64,000 nucleotides of DNA from Levilactobacillus tangyuanensis. GTDB taxonomy: Bacteria > Bacillota > Bacilli > Lactobacillales > Lactobacillaceae. The position numbers and the translations under genes are program-made. Under the pieces are notes generated by a model. The model ran no database searches. It had not been told where the DNA came from and worked only from the letters and a program-made list of their open reading frames with translations. Within the stretch, counting starts at the first letter, position 1, and each line of letters starts with the position of its first letter. This document shows, one piece after another, positions 17,396 through 25,737 of this stretch. The stretch lies in NCBI RefSeq assembly GCF_003946545.1, contig NZ_RHOA01000003.1, positions 186,001 through 250,000 of the forward strand. Direction: 5' to 3'.

Positions 17396-19153
17396 ATGAA
17401 GAAAACCAAGATTGTAAGTACCCTTGGGCCTGCAAGTACTGATGTCGATACAATTGTTAAATTAATCGAATCAGGTGCCAACATCTTCCGGTTCAACTTC
17501 TCACATGGTGACCATGAAGAACACTTAGGCCGCTTGGAGAATGTTCACAAGGCCGAAAGAATTACTGGTAAAACGGTTGGAATCATGCTCGACACTAAGG
17601 GTGCCGAGATTCGGACCACCGTCCAACAAGGCGGTAAGTTGCAGTTTTCCACTGGTGACCAATTCCGAATCTCCATGGATGACTCGATCGAAGGAACCAA
17701 GGATAAGATTGCTGTAACTTACCCTGGTTTATATGATGACGTTCATGAAGGCGGCCACGTTATGTTTGATGACGGTCTCTTAGACTCCGTAATCGACAAG
17801 AAAGACGATGCAACTAAGGAATTAGTTGTGACCGCACAAAACGATGGTGTCTTGGGCTCACGTAAGGGTGTTAACGCTCCCGGTGTTTCCATCAACCTGC
17901 CTGGGATTACTGAAAAGGATTCCGATGACATTCGTTTTGGTTTAGACCACGAAATTAACTTCATCGCAGCTTCATTCGTTCGTAAGCCTCAAGACGTTAT
18001 GGACATTCGTGAACTGCTTGAAGAAAAGCACATGGAACACGTACAAATCTTCCCTAAGATTGAATCCCAAGAAGGGATCAACAACTTTGATGACATCATC
18101 AAGGTCTCCGATGGATTGATGGTTGCTCGTGGGGACATGGGTGTTGAAATTCCAACGGAAAACGTGCCATTGGTTCAAAAAGCCTTGATCAAGAAGTGTA
18201 ATGCTTTGGGTAAGCCCGTTATCACGGCTACGCAAATGTTAGACTCCATGCAAGAAAACCCACGTCCTACTCGTGCCGAAGCATCTGACGTTGCTAACGC
18301 CGTCTTTGATGGTACTGACGCCACCATGCTTTCTGGTGAAAGTGCTAACGGTGAATACCCTGTTGAAGCCGTTGCTACCATGAACCGGATCGACATCAAG
18401 GCTGAAAATGCTTTGAAGGAATTCGGTCGCGACAACTTGGACTTCGATAACGGCGACGTTACTGAATCCATCGGTGCTTCTGTTGCCCGGGTTGCTAACG
18501 AATTGGGTGTTAAGACGATCGTTGCCGCTACCGAAAGTGGCTACACGGCTAAGATGATTTCCAAGTACCGGCCAAACGCTGATATCCTGGCAATCACTTT
18601 CGATGACCGGACTCGTCGCGGCTTGATGGTTAACTGGGGTGTTTACCCAATCGTTACCGAAAAGCCAGGCAACACGGATGACATGTTCGATTTAGCAGCT
18701 GCTAAGGCTGTTGAAACCGGCTTGGCTAAGGAAGGCGACCTGATCTTGATCACCGCCGGTGTGCCAGTTGGCGAACGTGGGACCACGAACTTAATGAAGA
18801 TCCAATTGATTGGTTCTAAGTTAGTTCAAGGCCAAGGCGTCGGCGATGACACGGTTATCGGTAAGGCAATCATTGCTAACACCGCAGCCGAAGCGAACGC
18901 TAAGGTCGTTGAAGGTGGTATCTTGATTGCTAAGAACACCGACAAAGACTACTTGCCAGCAATCGAAAAGTCTAGTGCTGTTATCGTTGAAAACGGTGGT
19001 TTGACTTCTCATGCTGCTGTTGTCGGCATCTCAATGGGAATTCCTGTTATCGTTGGTGCTACCGGTGCCAGTGACAAGATTTCCGATGGCGAATTGATTA
19101 CCGTTGACTCACGTCGCGGGATCGTTTACCACGGTGCTTCTAACGCGCTTTAA
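17396..19153 (+). CDS. pyk: Pyruvate kinase
   Basis: Glycolytic enzyme that converts PEP and ADP to pyruvate and ATP. At 585 residues it is the long Gram-positive form, with an extra C-terminal domain. Motifs: STLGPAS at the start, FRFNFSHG, MLDTKGAEIR, the PK signature IFPKIESQEG with catalytic Lys (about residue 220), VARGDMGVEIP, and TATQMLDSM. The extra domain (about 475-585) ends with GGLTSHAAVVG, the TSH motif of PEP-utilising enzymes. The ATG at 17396 follows AAGGAGAG. Codon use is that of a highly expressed gene (GGT, GCT and GAA rich). pfk is not adjacent in this window. A cre-like site and its own promoter lie upstream. Confidence 0.97.
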   Translation: MKKTKIVSTLGPASTDVDTIVKLIESGANIFRFNFSHGDHEEHLGRLENVHKAERITGKTVGIMLDTKGAEIRTTVQQGGKLQFSTGDQFRISMDDSIEGTKDKIAVTYPGLYDDVHEGGHVMFDDGLLDSVIDKKDDATKELVVTAQNDGVLGSRKGVNAPGVSINLPGITEKDSDDIRFGLDHEINFIAASFVRKPQDVMDIRELLEEKHMEHVQIFPKIESQEGINNFDDIIKVSDGLMVARGDMGVEIPTENVPLVQKALIKKCNALGKPVITATQMLDSMQENPRPTRAEASDVANAVFDGTDATMLSGESANGEYPVEAVATMNRIDIKAENALKEFGRDNLDFDNGDVTESIGASVARVANELGVKTIVAATESGYTAKMISKYRPNADILAITFDDRTRRGLMVNWGVYPIVTEKPGNTDDMFDLAAAKAVETGLAKEGDLILITAGVPVGERGTTNLMKIQLIGSKLVQGQGVGDDTVIGKAIIANTAAEANAKVVEGGILIAKNTDKDYLPAIEKSSAVIVENGGLTSHAAVVGISMGIPVIVGATGASDKISDGELITVDSRRGIVYHGASNAL

Positions 19154-19177
19154 TAAGAGATAAACCTGTTATAAAAA

Positions 19178-19206
19178 ACGGATCCTCTGTCGGGGGTCCG
19201 TTTTTT
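19178..19206 (+). terminator. Terminator after pyk
   Basis: ACGGATCC pairs with GGGTCCGT (one G-T pair), followed by six T. From here to 19442 I see no gene or convincing promoter, only a 7-bp inverted repeat GGCCTCG/CGAGGCC. Confidence 0.85.
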
Positions 19207-19442
19207 GCTGTGTTTAATGATGACGGGCGGTAGCTTCTTCGGCCGTGGAAGGGCAGGCCTCGATGAAAAATTGAGCGGGTTTTGGACGAGGCCACCTGAC
19301 GAATGCCACCACGACGTCATTATTTGGCCGGCGAACCGCCAGTTTGTGAGATTGAAGCTGGCTAGTTGTGGGGTTTCCGTGTAAAATAAGCGTTAGACAG
19401 TTTTGAACGGACACTGGTTTACCCAGTAGAATTGAGGAGAAT

Positions 19443-20333
19443 ATGGCAGATTTATTAGGACGACTCATCACCGGTAAGGTTACCGATGAGAACGAAACGG
19501 ATTACTTTGTTCAGGTTGAAGGGACGACCTTCCACCTGAGCAAGGAAGAAATTAAGAAGCCCCTGAAGATGAACGGGACCTTTACGGGTTTTGCTTACGA
19601 AAACGAGAAGCATAAAATGCAAATGACCCGGGATGCGCCTAAGTCTCAGGTCGACCGGTATGGTTTTGGGACAGTGGTTCGGAGTCAACGGACCCTGGGA
19701 GTTTTCGTTAACATCGGCTTGCCCAACAAAGACATCGTGGTTTCATTGGATGACCTGCCTGACATGATGGAACTCTGGCCACAACAGGGTGACCGGTTGC
19801 TGATTGCCCTCAGAGAGGACGCTAAGCATCGGTTGTGGGGCGTGTTGGCCGATGGTGACATCTATCAGGCCATCGCGCAACCCGCTAACAAGCGCCTACA
19901 AAACAGCAATGTGACTGTGACCGCATACCAACTGAAGTTAGTTGGGACGCGGGTGATCACCGATCACTTCGAATTAGGCTTTATTCATCCGTCGGAACGG
20001 GAAACCGAACCCCGTTTGGGTGAAGAACTAAAGGCCCGCGTGATTGGCGTTCATGACGATGGGACCTTGAACCTGTCGCTACGTCCCCGGACGTTTGAGG
20101 CCATCGATGATGACTCGGCAATGTTGTTGGCTGCGTTAGAACATAGCGAAGAGGGCCACCTGGACTTTAGTGATAAGAGCGATCCAGCGGCCATTAAGGC
20201 CTACTTTGGGATTAGTAAGGGACAATTCAAGCGGGCCGTCGGTCACTTGATGAAGGCCCGGAAGATTACGCAACACGATGGTGGCTTATGGCTGGCCGAT
20301 GAGGCCCCAGAAACCACTGAACCAAACAAGTAA
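19443..20333 (+). CDS. cvfB: S1-like RNA-binding regulatory protein CvfB
   Basis: CvfB (YitL) family, 296 residues: three consecutive S1-type OB domains (about 5-60, 65-145, 150-215) and a C-terminal winged-helix part. Conserved stretches seen are YGFGTVVRSQRTLGVFV and the closing DGGLWL motif. In staphylococci the family affects virulence gene expression through RNA binding; the role here is not known. The ATG at 19443 follows GAGGAG. It begins a tight run cvfB-xerD-ribT-scpA-scpB-rluB, with xerD 11 bases downstream. Confidence 0.9.
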   Translation: MADLLGRLITGKVTDENETDYFVQVEGTTFHLSKEEIKKPLKMNGTFTGFAYENEKHKMQMTRDAPKSQVDRYGFGTVVRSQRTLGVFVNIGLPNKDIVVSLDDLPDMMELWPQQGDRLLIALREDAKHRLWGVLADGDIYQAIAQPANKRLQNSNVTVTAYQLKLVGTRVITDHFELGFIHPSERETEPRLGEELKARVIGVHDDGTLNLSLRPRTFEAIDDDSAMLLAALEHSEEGHLDFSDKSDPAAIKAYFGISKGQFKRAVGHLMKARKITQHDGGLWLADEAPETTEPNK

Positions 20334-20344
20334 GGAGGCGTAAC

Positions 20345-21241
20345 GTGGCAGATCTGACGACTGCGGTGGCTGACTTCGGTCACTATTTAACGGTTGAACA
20401 AGGGTTGGCGGAAAATTCGGTCAAGAGCTATGTTCAGGAGATGACCACTTTCGCTCAATACTTGACCCTGCAAAAGGTGACGACATTCACGGCCGTTGAC
20501 CGTCTGACCATTTTGGCCTACTTGAATCATTTGACCGAGGCGGGGAAGTCCCGTAACTCGGTGATTCATGCCGTGTCGGCCCTACGTAAGTTTTACCGGT
20601 ACCTGGTTCAGACACACCAATTGACGGTGAACCCGATGGCTAACGTGGCGGCGCCCAAGCATGCCCAACATCTGCCGGCCGTTCTGACGGTAGCGGAGGT
20701 TGATCGGCTACTGGCCGCGCCGGATACCTCAAAGAAGCTGGGCCTAAGGGACCGCACGATATTAGAGGTGTTATATGCGACCGGCCTTCGGGTCAGCGAG
20801 CTGGTGCATTTGAAACTGGCCGACCTGCATCTCGAAATGGGCTTGATTCAGACCCTAGGTAAGGGTGACAAGGAACGGATTATTCCGATTGGCGACGTTG
20901 CCGGGGAGTGGATCAACCGTTACCTCCAAGAGGTGCGGCCCAAGCTGTTGAAGCAACGAACGAGTCCCTATCTGTTTTTGAATGCCCACGGGGGTGGCTT
21001 GTCGCGGCAGGCCATCTGGCAGATGATTAAGCGGTATGTGTTGACGGCCGGGATTAAGAAGGACGTGACGCCGCATACGCTACGTCATTCCTTTGCCACG
21101 CACATTCTGGAAAACGGGGCGGACCTGCGGGTGGTTCAGGAATTACTGGGCCACGCTGACATCACGACGACGCAGATCTATACCCATATTTCGAAGCAGC
21201 GGTTAGTCAAGGTGTATGACCAATATCATCCCCGTGCCTAG
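20345..21241 (+). CDS. xerD: Site-specific tyrosine recombinase XerD
   Basis: Tyrosine recombinase of 298 residues that, with XerC, resolves chromosome dimers at dif. SAM-like core-binding domain (1-90), catalytic domain (about 105-298). Catalytic residues visible: Arg in TGLRVSEL, Lys in LGKGDKER, His and Arg in HTLRHSFATH, His in LGHADITTT, and the nucleophile Tyr279 in QIYTH. The GTG at 20345 follows AAGGAGG. Assignment to XerD rather than XerC rests on its neighbours (cvfB, ribT, scpAB) and on a second, XerC-like copy at 49719 next to hslVU. A dif site lies in the same window at 63443. Confidence 0.95.
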   Translation: MADLTTAVADFGHYLTVEQGLAENSVKSYVQEMTTFAQYLTLQKVTTFTAVDRLTILAYLNHLTEAGKSRNSVIHAVSALRKFYRYLVQTHQLTVNPMANVAAPKHAQHLPAVLTVAEVDRLLAAPDTSKKLGLRDRTILEVLYATGLRVSELVHLKLADLHLEMGLIQTLGKGDKERIIPIGDVAGEWINRYLQEVRPKLLKQRTSPYLFLNAHGGGLSRQAIWQMIKRYVLTAGIKKDVTPHTLRHSFATHILENGADLRVVQELLGHADITTTQIYTHISKQRLVKVYDQYHPRA

Positions 21242-21280
21242 CCTGGAATAAATTTATTTATAACTGATTGGAGGACCAAG

Positions 21281-21676
21281 ATGTTACTGAAATACCGGAG
21301 TGATTATCAGAAGATCGCCATGGGGCTACTCAGCCTGCTGCCCAATTTTAAGGATTGGGATCGGCTTCAGGCGGAATTAACCTGGTATTTAAGTGGCGAT
21401 GATCGGACCCTCTACCTGTGGAAGGATGAACACGATGATTTCGCCGGGATCATCGGGGCTGAGGAACAGGGCAATTACCTCATTGTCCGGTTACTCACGC
21501 TGATGCCCGACAAACAATCGACCAAGAATACCTGGCAAATGTTAGACGAGTTGGCAACGGCGGTCCCTAAGCTTCGCTTGATGGGGACGCTAGCCACCGC
21601 CAAGATTATTGCAAAATGGGAGTATTACCATGGACAAAGCAACGACGAACGGTCAACCACTGATTCAGGTCAGTGA
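21281..21676 (+). CDS. ribT: RibT-like GNAT-family protein
   Basis: Small protein of 131 residues resembling RibT, a GNAT-fold acetyltransferase-like protein first found in riboflavin operons. The start MLLKYRSDYQKIAMGLLS and the LYLWKDE and GNYLIVRLL segments match the family. The substrate is unknown. In lactobacilli without the full rib operon it stays beside xerD and scpAB, as here. scpA starts 47 bases before its end in another frame, so the two genes are coupled. The ATG at 21281 follows TTGGAGGACC. Confidence 0.85.
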   Translation: MLLKYRSDYQKIAMGLLSLLPNFKDWDRLQAELTWYLSGDDRTLYLWKDEHDDFAGIIGAEEQGNYLIVRLLTLMPDKQSTKNTWQMLDELATAVPKLRLMGTLATAKIIAKWEYYHGQSNDERSTTDSGQ

Positions 21677-22421
21677 TTTCGAGGGACCGTTAGATTTACT
21701 CTTACACCTCATCAAAACCAATGAAATGGACATCTATGACATTCGGATCTCAACGATTACGAGTCAATACTTGACGTACCTTCATCAGATGCAGACTCTC
21801 CGGCTGGATATTGCGGGAGAGTATTTTGTCATGGCGGCTAATCTGATGGCCATCAAGGCTAAATTACTCCTGCCAAAGCCCCAAACGGTGACGGTAGACG
21901 AGGATGAAGATCCCACCGTCGACCCCCGCGAGGAGTTGGTGAGTCAGCTGCTGGAATATCAGCGGTATAAGCAGGCGGCCCAAAACCTGAAGGAACGGGC
22001 GGCCGATCGGCAACAGCACTTTACGCGACCTGCGTCTCCGGTGCCGGATTCTGTGGCGCTGACGGTTGCCCCGGGGGTGACACCGGTGGATCTGCAACAG
22101 GCCTTGGTCAAGTTGCTGCATCGCGCCACCATGATGAAACCCGTGACGCAAAACATTCACCAGGAGCATTTCACCATTAAGACGCAGATGCAGGTCGTCT
22201 TGCGACGACTGCAGGCCGCGCACGGCCTGGTTGATTTCGAACGACTGGTAGCCCAGGTCCCCGCGATGGAGGAAGTCGTCACAACCTTCTTAGCGGTCCT
22301 GGAGTTGGCCCGCCAGCGGCAGGTTCGCCTGCAGCAGGTCAGCCGAGTAGCACCACTAGAAGTTAAATTTTTACGAGCGGAAGGAAGGTACGATGCGGAT
22401 GACGCCACTAGCACAGATTGA
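21630..22421 (+). CDS. scpA: Segregation and condensation protein A (kleisin)
   Basis: Kleisin subunit of the SMC-ScpAB condensin, 263 residues, bridging the SMC heads during chromosome segregation. The N-terminal FEGPLDLLLHLIKTNEMDIYD motif region contacts the SMC neck. The middle is acidic (DEDEDP), and the C-terminal winged helix begins near residue 190. The ATG at 21630 is preferred over an in-frame TTG at 21609 because GGGAG precedes it and the protein then starts as family members do. It lies inside the ribT end and overlaps scpB by 29 bases. Confidence 0.93.
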   Translation: MDKATTNGQPLIQVSDFEGPLDLLLHLIKTNEMDIYDIRISTITSQYLTYLHQMQTLRLDIAGEYFVMAANLMAIKAKLLLPKPQTVTVDEDEDPTVDPREELVSQLLEYQRYKQAAQNLKERAADRQQHFTRPASPVPDSVALTVAPGVTPVDLQQALVKLLHRATMMKPVTQNIHQEHFTIKTQMQVVLRRLQAAHGLVDFERLVAQVPAMEEVVTTFLAVLELARQRQVRLQQVSRVAPLEVKFLRAEGRYDADDATSTD

Positions 22422-23001
22422 AAGTCTACTCTTCGTGAGCGGGGATGAGGGTGTGACGGTGGCCGACCTCGCAGCGGCGACCGGACTGATGCGACCGGCA
22501 ATCTTAGCCAGTCTGGAACGGTTGGCCCAGAAGTATGCGGCCGATCGGGATTCCGCATTGGAATTAATGGTGAATGACACCACGTATCGGCTGGTGACCA
22601 AGGCGGCGGCCCAGGACCTGATCAAGCAGTATTTCGAGAACCCGTTGAGTACCAGCCTGACGCCGGCCTCCCTTGAGGTGTTGGCCATCATCGCCTATCG
22701 GCAACCGGTGACGCGGATTGAGGTCGATGAGATTCGTGGCGTTCAGAGCGCATCGACCGTTCAGAAGCTGGTCTTGCGCCGACTAATCGAGGATGCCGGG
22801 CGGTTGGATGAACCCGGACGGCCCAAGGTCTATCGCACCAGCGACTACTTCTTAGACTATTTTGGCCTAAAACAACTTGCGGACTTACCCCCATTACCAG
22901 CAGCCGCTAAACCGGATGCCACGGATGAGGAGACGCCGAACGGTGATTTATTTTTGAAAGCCTTTAATCAACAATTGAATTCGTCAGGAGATGAAGCATA
23001 A
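22393..23001 (+). CDS. scpB: Segregation and condensation protein B
   Basis: ScpB, 202 residues, two winged-helix domains that dimerise and bind ScpA in the SMC condensin. Signature segments are IESLLFVSGDEG at the start, LEVLAIIAYRQPVTRIEVDEIRG in the middle and YRTSDYFLDYFGL near residue 155. The ATG at 22393 follows GGAAGG and overlaps scpA. The stop TAA is directly followed by the rluB start, so the three genes are translated in close coupling. Confidence 0.94.
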   Translation: MRMTPLAQIESLLFVSGDEGVTVADLAAATGLMRPAILASLERLAQKYAADRDSALELMVNDTTYRLVTKAAAQDLIKQYFENPLSTSLTPASLEVLAIIAYRQPVTRIEVDEIRGVQSASTVQKLVLRRLIEDAGRLDEPGRPKVYRTSDYFLDYFGLKQLADLPPLPAAAKPDATDEETPNGDLFLKAFNQQLNSSGDEA

Positions 23002-23724
23002 ATGGAACGATTACAAAAAGTTTTAGCTCATGATGGCGTGGCTTCACGTCGTCAGTCAGAAAAACTCATCATGAGTGGCCGGGTCCGGGTAAACGGAACT
23101 GTGGTCACCGAACTGGGTACCAAGGTGGGGGTTCATGATGAAATTCTCGTGGACAACGTTCCGGTCAGTACCGAGGCCCCCGTTTACATCATGTTGTACA
23201 AGCCGCGTGGGGTTATCTCAACGGCTAACGATGACAAGGGTCGGCAAACGGTGGTTGACTTGCTAAAGGACATTCCCCAACGGGTCTACCCCGTTGGCCG
23301 GTTAGATTACGATACCGATGGCCTGCTCCTACTGACCAACGATGGGGAACTTGCCAATCGATTGACCCATCCGAAGTATGAGGTTGAGAAGACCTATATC
23401 GCTCGGGTGACGGGCATTCCGACCAACGATGCTTTACGACAATTACGTCAAGGGATCACGGTTGATGGCGAAAGCTATGCACCGGCCAAGAGCAAGTTAC
23501 TCAGTGCCGATGATAAGAAACACACGGCCATTGTTCAGCTGGTGATTCATGAAGGTAAGAACCATCAGGTCAAGAAGATGTTAAGCGGCGTTGGCTATCC
23601 CGTCGAGAAGCTAAAGCGTGAACAATATGGCTTCTTAACGCTGAAGGGATTGAATGCGGGTGAAGCCCGGCATCTGAAGCCCGCCGAGGTTCAAGAACTC
23701 AAGCGGTTGACGGGCCTCGCCTAA
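23002..23724 (+). CDS. rluB: 23S rRNA pseudouridine synthase RluB family
   Basis: RsuA/RluB-type pseudouridine synthase of 240 residues: an S4 RNA-binding domain (1-60, MERLQKVLAHDGVASRRQSE) and a catalytic domain with GRLDYDTDGLLLLTNDG, whose Asp in RLDYDT is the nucleophile. Neighbouring scpAB is the standard context of RluB in Firmicutes. The ATG at 23002 touches the scpB stop; the upstream TCAGGAGATGAAG serves as the ribosome binding site. It is the last gene of the cvfB-rluB run. A new promoter starts 10 bases after its stop. Confidence 0.93.
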   Translation: MERLQKVLAHDGVASRRQSEKLIMSGRVRVNGTVVTELGTKVGVHDEILVDNVPVSTEAPVYIMLYKPRGVISTANDDKGRQTVVDLLKDIPQRVYPVGRLDYDTDGLLLLTNDGELANRLTHPKYEVEKTYIARVTGIPTNDALRQLRQGITVDGESYAPAKSKLLSADDKKHTAIVQLVIHEGKNHQVKKMLSGVGYPVEKLKREQYGFLTLKGLNAGEARHLKPAEVQELKRLTGLA

Positions 23725-23733
23725 GCCAAACGT

Positions 23734-23762
23734 TTGACAGGTCAACGAAAATTTCGTATATT
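23734..23762 (+). promoter_or_regulatory. Consensus promoter of the ribU riboswitch transcript
   Basis: -35 TTGACA (23734-23739), 17-base spacer, -10 TATATT (23757-23762). Transcription would start near 23769, about 18 bases before the FMN aptamer. Confidence 0.88.
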
Positions 23763-23786
23763 AGCGTTGTAATAAAATATCTGGTT

Positions 23787-23898
23787 CATCTTCAAGGCAG
23801 GGTGTAATTCCCGACCGGCGGTAAAGTCCGCAACCCGTGAGAGCGGTTGATTCGGTGCAACTCCGGAACCGACAGTATAGTCTGGTATGCAGAAGATG
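23787..23898 (+). promoter_or_regulatory. FMN riboswitch (RFN element)
   Basis: The closing stem P1 is CATCTTC (23787-23793) with GAAGATG (23892-23898). Inside it lie the conserved FMN-aptamer blocks AGGCAGGGTG, ATTCCCGACCGGCGGTA, AGTCCGC, CCGTGAGAGCGG and GATTCGGTGCAACTCCG, in the proper order. It controls ribU by sensing FMN. Confidence 0.97.
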
Positions 23899-23933
23899 AG
23901 ACGTTGCTTTTTGCGTACTCTAACGTAAATCCC

Positions 23934-23965
23934 AAGGTCTTGCCCTTCTGTGGCAAGGCCTTTTT
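23934..23965 (+). terminator. Riboswitch expression-platform terminator
   Basis: AAGGTCTTGCC pairs with GGCAAGGCCTT (one mismatch), followed by a T run. It lies between the aptamer and the ribU start, so FMN binding should favour premature termination. Confidence 0.88.
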
Positions 23966-24009
23966 CATTGGGGCTTGTCACGAGATGACCGCAAGGAGGA
24001 ACAAGTATC

Positions 24010-24591
24010 ATGGAAAAAAGTCATAGTGGGTTAGGTGTTCGGTCGATGGTCTTGATGGCCCTATTCGCCGGGATTGCAACGGTGCTGATGTTCGTATCGG
24101 TGCCGATCCTGCCGTACATCAGTTACATGAAGTTAGATATCAGCGACCTGTTTGTTTTACTGGGGATGGGCATCTTTGGCCCCGCCGGTGGGGTGGCCAT
24201 CGCCGCGATTAAGGAGTTGCTCTATTTTATTTTGACGGGGTTTAACCTACAAAATTTCATTGGCATTCTGACGGCCTTCGTTGCCGATGTGGCGTTTATC
24301 CTGCCGATTGGCTGGATTCTAAAGAAACCCACCAATAGTTTGCAACGGCAGATCGTGGCGGTCACGGTGGCCACAATCAGTCTGACGGTTATTCTGTCGC
24401 TGGCCAACTGGTGGGTGGTGACGCCACTATACTTGAAACTCTTTGGCTTTTCATTGGGGATGCCCGTGAAACAGTTAGTCTTAACCGGCGTGGTGCCATT
24501 TAACCTCATTAAGGGAATTGTTTTAGGCATCATGTTTATTCTGCTCAACCGGCGGCTCGCCCCTTGGATTGAAAAGCATCGCTTGTATTAA
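24010..24591 (+). CDS. ribU: Riboflavin ECF transporter substrate-binding subunit RibU
   Basis: Integral membrane S component of an energy-coupling-factor transporter, 193 residues with about six hydrophobic helices. It binds riboflavin and pairs with a shared EcfAA'T module encoded elsewhere. It contains the S-component motif for contact with EcfT (small residues in the LFAGIATVLM helix), YMKLDISDLFVLLG and GPAGGVAIAAIKELL, which are typical of RibU. The FMN riboswitch directly upstream strongly supports the substrate. The ATG at 24010 follows AAGGAGGA. No riboflavin biosynthesis genes are in the window, which suits a riboflavin-importing lactobacillus. Confidence 0.95.
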   Translation: MEKSHSGLGVRSMVLMALFAGIATVLMFVSVPILPYISYMKLDISDLFVLLGMGIFGPAGGVAIAAIKELLYFILTGFNLQNFIGILTAFVADVAFILPIGWILKKPTNSLQRQIVAVTVATISLTVILSLANWWVVTPLYLKLFGFSLGMPVKQLVLTGVVPFNLIKGIVLGIMFILLNRRLAPWIEKHRLY

Positions 24592-24617
24592 AAAGTTCAT
24601 TAGACGTGATAGTGACG

Positions 24618-24644
24618 AGGACTGGCACTGGGCCAGTCCTTTTT
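24618..24644 (+). terminator. Terminator after ribU
   Basis: AGGACTGGC pairs perfectly with GCCAGTCCT, followed by TTTT. Confidence 0.9.
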
Positions 24645-24690
24645 GTATGGTAAACTAAACCATAGTTATTTTTTGAAAGGGGGGGTGACC

Positions 24691-25737
24691 ATGGGACCAG
24701 CAGACTTACTTCAATTATTGGATCAAACGCAACCGCGACGCGTTCGGGCCATTGAAAACCTTTTGCGCGGCCGGCGAACGGTGTCCACGCTTTACTGGGG
24801 ACAACGGTATCAGCTCCTGGCACTCCTGAGCCTAGCCAAACAGCTGGATCGGGGTGCCCTGGATGCCGCCGCTCAGCAGGTGGTACAACAGGGATTGGCC
24901 TCATGGGATGCCAATCATGAACGGTTGGTCTTAACACCCCGTGGCCTAGCGGCACAACAGTCGGCGACTTACTTTCACCCGCAGACGGCCGATTGGTGGC
25001 CGACCATCGATCTGATGACGGCCCGACAGCGAATCCTGTTAGCGGTTCAGGTCGCGTCGCAATTCAGCCACCATGCCGGCCATTACCTGCCACTGACGAC
25101 AGATATGGCGACCCGACAATTTGTCCGCAACTGGTTTCACCAGGTTAAGGCCAATGATCTCGGTACCCAGGTCTTAGCGGCCTTGACGACTAGCCTGGCC
25201 AAGCTCGATCCATTGGTTGCGGCGGTTGTGACGGGGCAGTTTACGGGGTACCAACAAGCGGGGCAGACCCTGGGACAATTATCACAGACGACTCAGCGAA
25301 CGCCATGGGAAATTCAACTCATGCAGTTCGAAGGCCTGGCCCAGATTATGCAGGATGCGAAGGCGCCGACGAATCCCTTCAACAGTCTGTTGCAACCGCT
25401 ATGGCAGACCCCGGTTAGTCGCAGTGCCCAGATTACGCTGAATACGGTTAAACAGGGCCAGACGCTGGCCCAAATCGCCGGTGAACGGCGGGTGAAGGTG
25501 AGCACGGTTAGAGAACACCTGCTGGAGGCCGCCATTATGCTACCCTTGGCAGCGTTCCCGTACGATCGGCTGTTGGCTCCGGCCACGCGTGACCAATTTA
25601 AGGCGGTCGTTCAGGGACCGGTAGATGACTGGCAGTACACGGAATTACCCGAGGCCCTTCAAAAGCAGTATGAATTCTTTTACTTTCGGTTATACGCCAT
25701 TTGGGTAGGAAAGCAGGGTGAACAACATGGGAAATGA
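24691..25737 (+). CDS. YpbB-like helix-turn-helix protein
   Basis: A protein of 348 residues of the YpbB family, found beside RecQ-type helicases in Firmicutes. The recognisable part is a C-terminal helix-turn-helix (HTH_40-like), GQTLAQIAGERRVKVSTVREHLLEA, near residue 255. The N-terminal 250 residues are helical without a motif I know. Its function is not established; DNA binding in concert with the helicase is inferred from genomic pairing. The ATG at 24691 follows a strong AAAGGGGGGG and agrees with the N-terminus expected for the family; an upstream in-frame ATG at 24643 lacks a binding site and falls in the ribU terminator. It overlaps recQ. Confidence 0.8.
   Translation: MGPADLLQLLDQTQPRRVRAIENLLRGRRTVSTLYWGQRYQLLALLSLAKQLDRGALDAAAQQVVQQGLASWDANHERLVLTPRGLAAQQSATYFHPQTADWWPTIDLMTARQRILLAVQVASQFSHHAGHYLPLTTDMATRQFVRNWFHQVKANDLGTQVLAALTTSLAKLDPLVAAVVTGQFTGYQQAGQTLGQLSQTTQRTPWEIQLMQFEGLAQIMQDAKAPTNPFNSLLQPLWQTPVSRSAQITLNTVKQGQTLAQIAGERRVKVSTVREHLLEAAIMLPLAAFPYDRLLAPATRDQFKAVVQGPVDDWQYTELPEALQKQYEFFYFRLYAIWVGKQGEQHGK

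Noticed and set aside
19403-19432. TTGAAC-18-TAGAAT before cvfB
   Set aside because: The boxes look good, but transcription would start inside the ribosome binding site, leaving almost no leader.
19214-19471. Minus-strand frame of 85 codons overlapping the cvfB start
   Set aside because: No recognisable protein, no binding site, and it overlaps a well-supported gene start.
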